Shown here: piece after piece, positions 32,129 through 35,268 of the stretch
Position numbering within the stretch: the first letter of the stretch is position 1
Layout of the letters: each line of letters begins with the position of its first letter
Assembly (NCBI GenBank): GCA_038238555.1
Contig: JBBRXP010000045.1
Coordinates: 1-35,268 of the forward strand
Length of the DNA stretch: 35,268 nucleotides
From: JANNXQ01 sp038238555
Lineage (GTDB): Bacteria; Verrucomicrobiota; Verrucomicrobiia; Chthoniobacterales; Chthoniobacteraceae
Direction of reading: 5' to 3'
Made by a program: the position numbers and the translations under genes
Notes under the pieces: generated by a model
Seen by the model: the letters and a program-made list of their open reading frames with translations, nothing else
The model's database searches: none
Told to the model about the DNA's origin: nothing

Positions 32129-33232
32129 TCAACTTCCCCGCCCCGGCCCGTCCTTCACACAGCGGAATCCAGTATTTTGCAGGCCCGTATCCGGCGCAGT
32201 CTTCATGCGGGCCGAGGGACGGTAACCGCGGCAGTAGTTATCGCTGCACATCCAGGAGCCGCCGCGTGTTACTTTCTTCCACGCGCCCGGCTCATCGGAA
32301 TCATAGCTATCCGCCGGGCCTTGCGGATTGTGGCGCGCTTCACGATCAGAACTCTTCGCGATCGCGGCGTAGTAGTCGGGCCGGTACCAGTCGTTGACGA
32401 TCTCCCACACATTGCCAGCCATGTCGTAGAGACCGTAGCCATTCGGCGGGAAGCTAGCCACCGGCGCGATGCCATCGAAGCCATCCTCGACTCGACGTTC
32501 TTCCGGAAAGTGACCTTGCCAGATATTCGCCAGCCAGCGGCCGCCAGGCTTCATCTCATTGCCCCACATAAAGGACTGCGAGATCAGCCCGCCGCGCGCC
32601 GCATATTCCCACTCCGCCTCGGTGGGAAGACGTTTGCCCGCCCACTTGCAGAAGGCCATGGCGTCCTCGTAACACACATGCACCACGGGATGTTTCTCCT
32701 TTCCAGCAAGGTTCGAATCCGGGCCGGAGGGATGCCGCCAGTTAGCCCCGATCACCGGCTCCCACCATTGATAAGCGCTATCGACTTTCTCCCCCGGCTG
32801 CGGAGCGCGATAGCAGAGCGAGGCGGACTTCCCCTCAAACTCCGGCAACAGTCCCGGCGTGGTCTTGGCACTAAGTGGACGCTCCGCCACGGTAAGGTAA
32901 CCCGTGGCATCGGCGAACTTCGTGAACTGTTCATTAGTGACCTCCGTCTTATCGATCCAGAATCCATCGAGCTTCACATCGTGCAGCGGCAACTCATCCC
33001 ACGGCACATCGGCACCCACGCCGCCCATCGTGAAGGTGCCCGGCGGAATCCAAACCATATCGCCCTGCGACACCCCGGCACTGGCGACACGCGTCGCATC
33101 CCGTTCGCGCCGGATGCGCAGCGCTTCCCGGCTCACGGCAAATGCGCCGATCAAGATGAATGCGGCCAGCAAGCCGCCGACGATGAGGGCCGAGCGCGTG
33201 GCGGGTTTCACGGAATGGGTTTTATTACTCAC
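32129..33232 (-). CDS. Formylglycine-generating enzyme (SUMF1 family) with active-site cysteines
   Basis: A 367-residue protein from GTG 33232 with an N-terminal membrane helix (about 12-32, SALIVGGLLAAFILIGAFAV), so probably membrane-tethered. The FGE-sulfatase domain follows: WIPPGTFTMGG, DKTEVTNEQFTKFADATGYL, LPTEAEWEYAARGG, GYGLYDMAGNVWEIVNDWYR and VTRGGSWMCSDNYCRGYRPS, with C329 and C334 spaced as the copper-binding pair of human FGE (C336/C341). FRCVKDGPG ends it. It should convert the sulfatase active-site Cys to formylglycine. No sulfatase gene is in the window. It starts 31 bp after the stop of the SUMF1-SGNH gene, so they form an operon. A GGAG lies 12 bases upstream of GTG. Confidence 0.9.
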   Translation of the reverse strand: MSNKTHSVKPATRSALIVGGLLAAFILIGAFAVSREALRIRRERDATRVASAGVSQGDMVWIPPGTFTMGGVGADVPWDELPLHDVKLDGFWIDKTEVTNEQFTKFADATGYLTVAERPLSAKTTPGLLPEFEGKSASLCYRAPQPGEKVDSAYQWWEPVIGANWRHPSGPDSNLAGKEKHPVVHVCYEDAMAFCKWAGKRLPTEAEWEYAARGGLISQSFMWGNEMKPGGRWLANIWQGHFPEERRVEDGFDGIAPVASFPPNGYGLYDMAGNVWEIVNDWYRPDYYAAIAKSSDREARHNPQGPADSYDSDEPGAWKKVTRGGSWMCSDNYCRGYRPSARMKTAPDTGLQNTGFRCVKDGPGRGS

Positions 33233-33263
33233 GGTGTACGGTTACTCCACCATCGATCGCTTA

Positions 33264-35136
33264 TCACGGAGAATACTCCAGTCGGAGCCGGATAAAGCGG
33301 GATCCGCCGGAAGTAAGATCGCGCGCGAGCACACTCTCGGTGTCGTCGCCCTTGTCCACCACACTCACCTCTTCGGTCGCCGTTGCTCCCGAGGCCCACT
33401 GTCGCAAATCGCCGGAGACTTGCACGGTGTAAGTTGCTTTGGCCGGTGCTTTCAAACGCCGATAACTCAGGGTCAGGTGCTGGTTGCCATCCGATGCCAC
33501 GGTGGGTTTGGTTATAAAAAGTTGTAGCGCATCAAACCATCTCCGCGCCATCTTTTCCTCACCGGAAAGCGAAGGGTGGACGCCGTCGATGTTATCCGCC
33601 ACGGGATCGAAGCCCGTGAAGTGATCGACAATAATGACAGGCGAGTCCGCCGTGCTCTTCTCGACTGCGATAGCATCCATCTGCGCATTGAGCGCCACCA
33701 CCAGGATTGCTCCGGTGCTGGTTAACCGCGGGTCCAGCGGAATCAACTTGGCGAGTAACACCGCCACTCGCGGATTCTTTGCGCGCAGGGTGTCGATGAT
33801 CGCCTTTAAGTAGCCGACGGTCGTGGAAGTCGAGACGCCCAGCGCGGCGTCGTTCGTCCCCGCGTGAAGCAACACGATGTCGGGCGTGTAAGTCATCCAG
33901 GCAGGCAGCCCGCTCAGAATCTGGTCGGAGCGGTAGGCCGTGTGGCCTTCGTGATCTCGATCGAAATCACGCGGATAGTTCCGCATGCCCCCGTCGTTGT
34001 AATCGATCGATCCCACGAAATCGAAATCGACTCGCGCATCAATTAACTTAGTCCAGAGCTTGTAGCGGCAACTTAACCGCGCCTCATTCCCCTGCGTGAT
34101 CGAATCGCCGAGGGGAAGGATGCGAACGCGATGGCCCAAGGGCACCGGACTTATAGCTACATCGACAGGAGCCGCGACACGGAATCCGACGGTATCCGCT
34201 TCGGTCAGCGCGGGGACTGGCAACGAGTGCGACGAGCGCATCATCTCCCCGGTGCCTGCCCACCCATCTCCGCGCAGGAGCCGCTCGGGGCCGCTAATAA
34301 CGGTCTCGGTCATCTCGGAGATATTGCCCGCTTGATCGAAGGTTCCGTAGTGAGTTTGCGCGATGGAATAAACGCCATCGTCGGTAAGAAAAGCCACCGC
34401 GTTGTCATAGTTGGCGCTGTTGGAATTGGTCGAGTTGGGAGCCAGCTTCACCGGCATCAGATCCGAACGCGTGGGGTAAAACCAATAGGGGCCCGGGCCG
34501 CTTGCGGGATCGTAGTTAGGAGAGGTCGAAGTGCGGGTCGGATCGTAGTAAGCTGCCTTATACCATTCTTCCTCCGTGGGCAGGAAGAAGGGCGCTCCGG
34601 CAGTGCGCGTCTCGTAGCCATTGGCTAAGTCTCCATTTAACGGATAGGCGCCTGTCTCCGTGCCGCCACTGACTGGCTGCCCATTGTGCAGCCAGTTACA
34701 GAAACGCATCGCATCCAGATAACTCACATACACCACCGGCTTCGCCACGAAGTTAGGTTTGGGGGTGTAATGCCGGCCTGTCGGTGCGCCGGCGTCATAA
34801 GTGATTCCTCCTCGATAACCATCCGTCTCCATTTGCGGATTGAATAACTGCAGTGCGCCGTCGATGCCGTCGGGTTCCACCTTGTTAAGGAACTCAGCAT
34901 ACTGCCCGTTGGTTACTTCATACTTGGCGATGCGATAACTGTAATCCACACGGCCATGAATCACCCCCGAGTGCGAGGGGGCTGTTATCCGGCGGATTGC
35001 CCGGATTGCCGACGGTCACTAACTCGATATTCACCGCCATAAGACCAGGCGCATAAGTAAGACCCCAGCCAATCATTACCGAGAGTAAGTTACCAAGTTG
35101 CGAATGTAGCGACATAGTTCGTGGGAGCTTATCCAT
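33264..35136 (-). CDS. SUMF1-like / SGNH hydrolase fusion protein, broken by a one-base frameshift
   Basis: The N-terminal piece starts at ATG 35136 (or 35115), with a signal-like MSLHSQLGNLLSVMIGWGLT, then VTVGNPGNPPDNSP. The frame then leaves the protein at a run of five C on the coding strand (GGGGG at 34977-34981). Removing one base gives NSPSHSGVIHGRVDYSYRIA, in phase with the 566-codon remainder ending at 33264. That remainder has a SUMF1-like domain (IAKYEVTNGQYAEFLN, LPTEEEWYKAAYYDPT, FDQAGNISEMTETV) without the copper cysteines, then an SGNH hydrolase domain (LPLGDSITQGN, LLHAGTNDA, DGVHPSLSGEE), and a C-terminal beta-domain. It is probably a secreted esterase/deacetylase with a non-catalytic SUMF1 module. 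Cause: homopolymer sequencing error, decay or phase variation. An upstream palindrome lies at 35181. Confidence 0.85.
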
Positions 35137-35180
35137 GACTGAAGCGACGTGTAAAATCGCCGGATCGCGCCGCGGCGAAA

Positions 35181-35256
35181 GTAGTCGTGGGCTTCAGCCC
35201 GTGACGGTGGCGCTGCACGCGGGGCCGCGCGGTCACGGGCTGAAGCCCATGACTAC
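35181..35256. repeat. Palindromic repeat at window end
   Basis: Left arm 35181-35204 (GTAGTCGTGGGCTTCAGCCC, then GTGA) and right arm 35233-35256 are inverted repeats that differ only at CG versus AT. The 28-base centre is GC-rich. It lies upstream of the SUMF1-SGNH gene. A search for GGCTTCAGCCCGTGAC would show whether it recurs in the genome, as I expect. Confidence 0.9.
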
Positions 35257-35268
35257 TTGCTCAAGTCC

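Overview
GC-rich bacterial chromosomal DNA, most likely from the Verrucomicrobiota (Chthoniobacter/Opitutus-like); the phylum is inferred, not proven. The pointers are a secreted PSD1 protein with DUF1549/DUF1553 regions and a planctomycete-type cytochrome c motif, Tat-exported sugar isomerase-like proteins, paired SUMF1 proteins, an HDOD response regulator, an ECF sigma/anti-sigma pair of verrucomicrobial style, and many long palindromic repeats at gene ends. No rRNA, tRNA, CRISPR array, transposase or phage gene was seen.

Layout. 1-4.5 kb: an M6-type secreted protease with two PDZ domains (cut by the window edge), divergent from a tight operon of a NagB-like protein, a TIM-barrel isomerase-like protein and a DJ-1/PfpI gene broken by an in-frame TAG; then a 71-residue conserved-looking protein. 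4.5-11.7 kb: PSD1 protein and MarR regulator (minus), facing a PQQ/BamB-like beta-propeller protein and a Gfo/Idh/MocA oxidoreductase (plus). 11.7-15.3 kb: a minus-strand heme cluster read as double-ACT protein, CcsA/HemX-type protein, hemA, hemC. 15.3-19.6 kb: a threonine aldolase, a two-gene small protein/nucleotidyltransferase module, and a 684-residue two-domain protein resembling DUF4350 plus DUF6421. 19.7-22.2 kb: ECF sigma factor, anti-sigma-like membrane protein, strong terminator, RodA. 22.2-28.8 kb: two unknown membrane proteins, acetyl-CoA synthetase, a GlcD-type glycolate oxidase subunit and an alanine/serine-glyoxylate aminotransferase (C2 metabolism), and a divergent 46-residue gene. 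28.8-35.3 kb: CutA, an HDOD regulator with an altered receiver, a Tat-exported isomerase-like protein, an orphan HicB, a formylglycine-generating enzyme with both copper cysteines, and a SUMF1-SGNH fusion broken by a one-base frameshift.

The genes suggest a heterotroph breaking down polysaccharides or sugar derivatives (exported isomerase-like, oxidoreductase, PSD1 and PQQ-propeller proteins, and an FGE that implies sulfatases elsewhere), with acetate/glycolate use and normal heme and cell-wall housekeeping. Points worth a second look: a perfect 20-bp palindrome read in frame at the domain boundary of the DUF6421-like gene, that protein's HDxxH plus EELR signature, a NagB paralogue with a changed catalytic loop, an Asp-to-Glu receiver, and two genes disrupted by single-base lesions.
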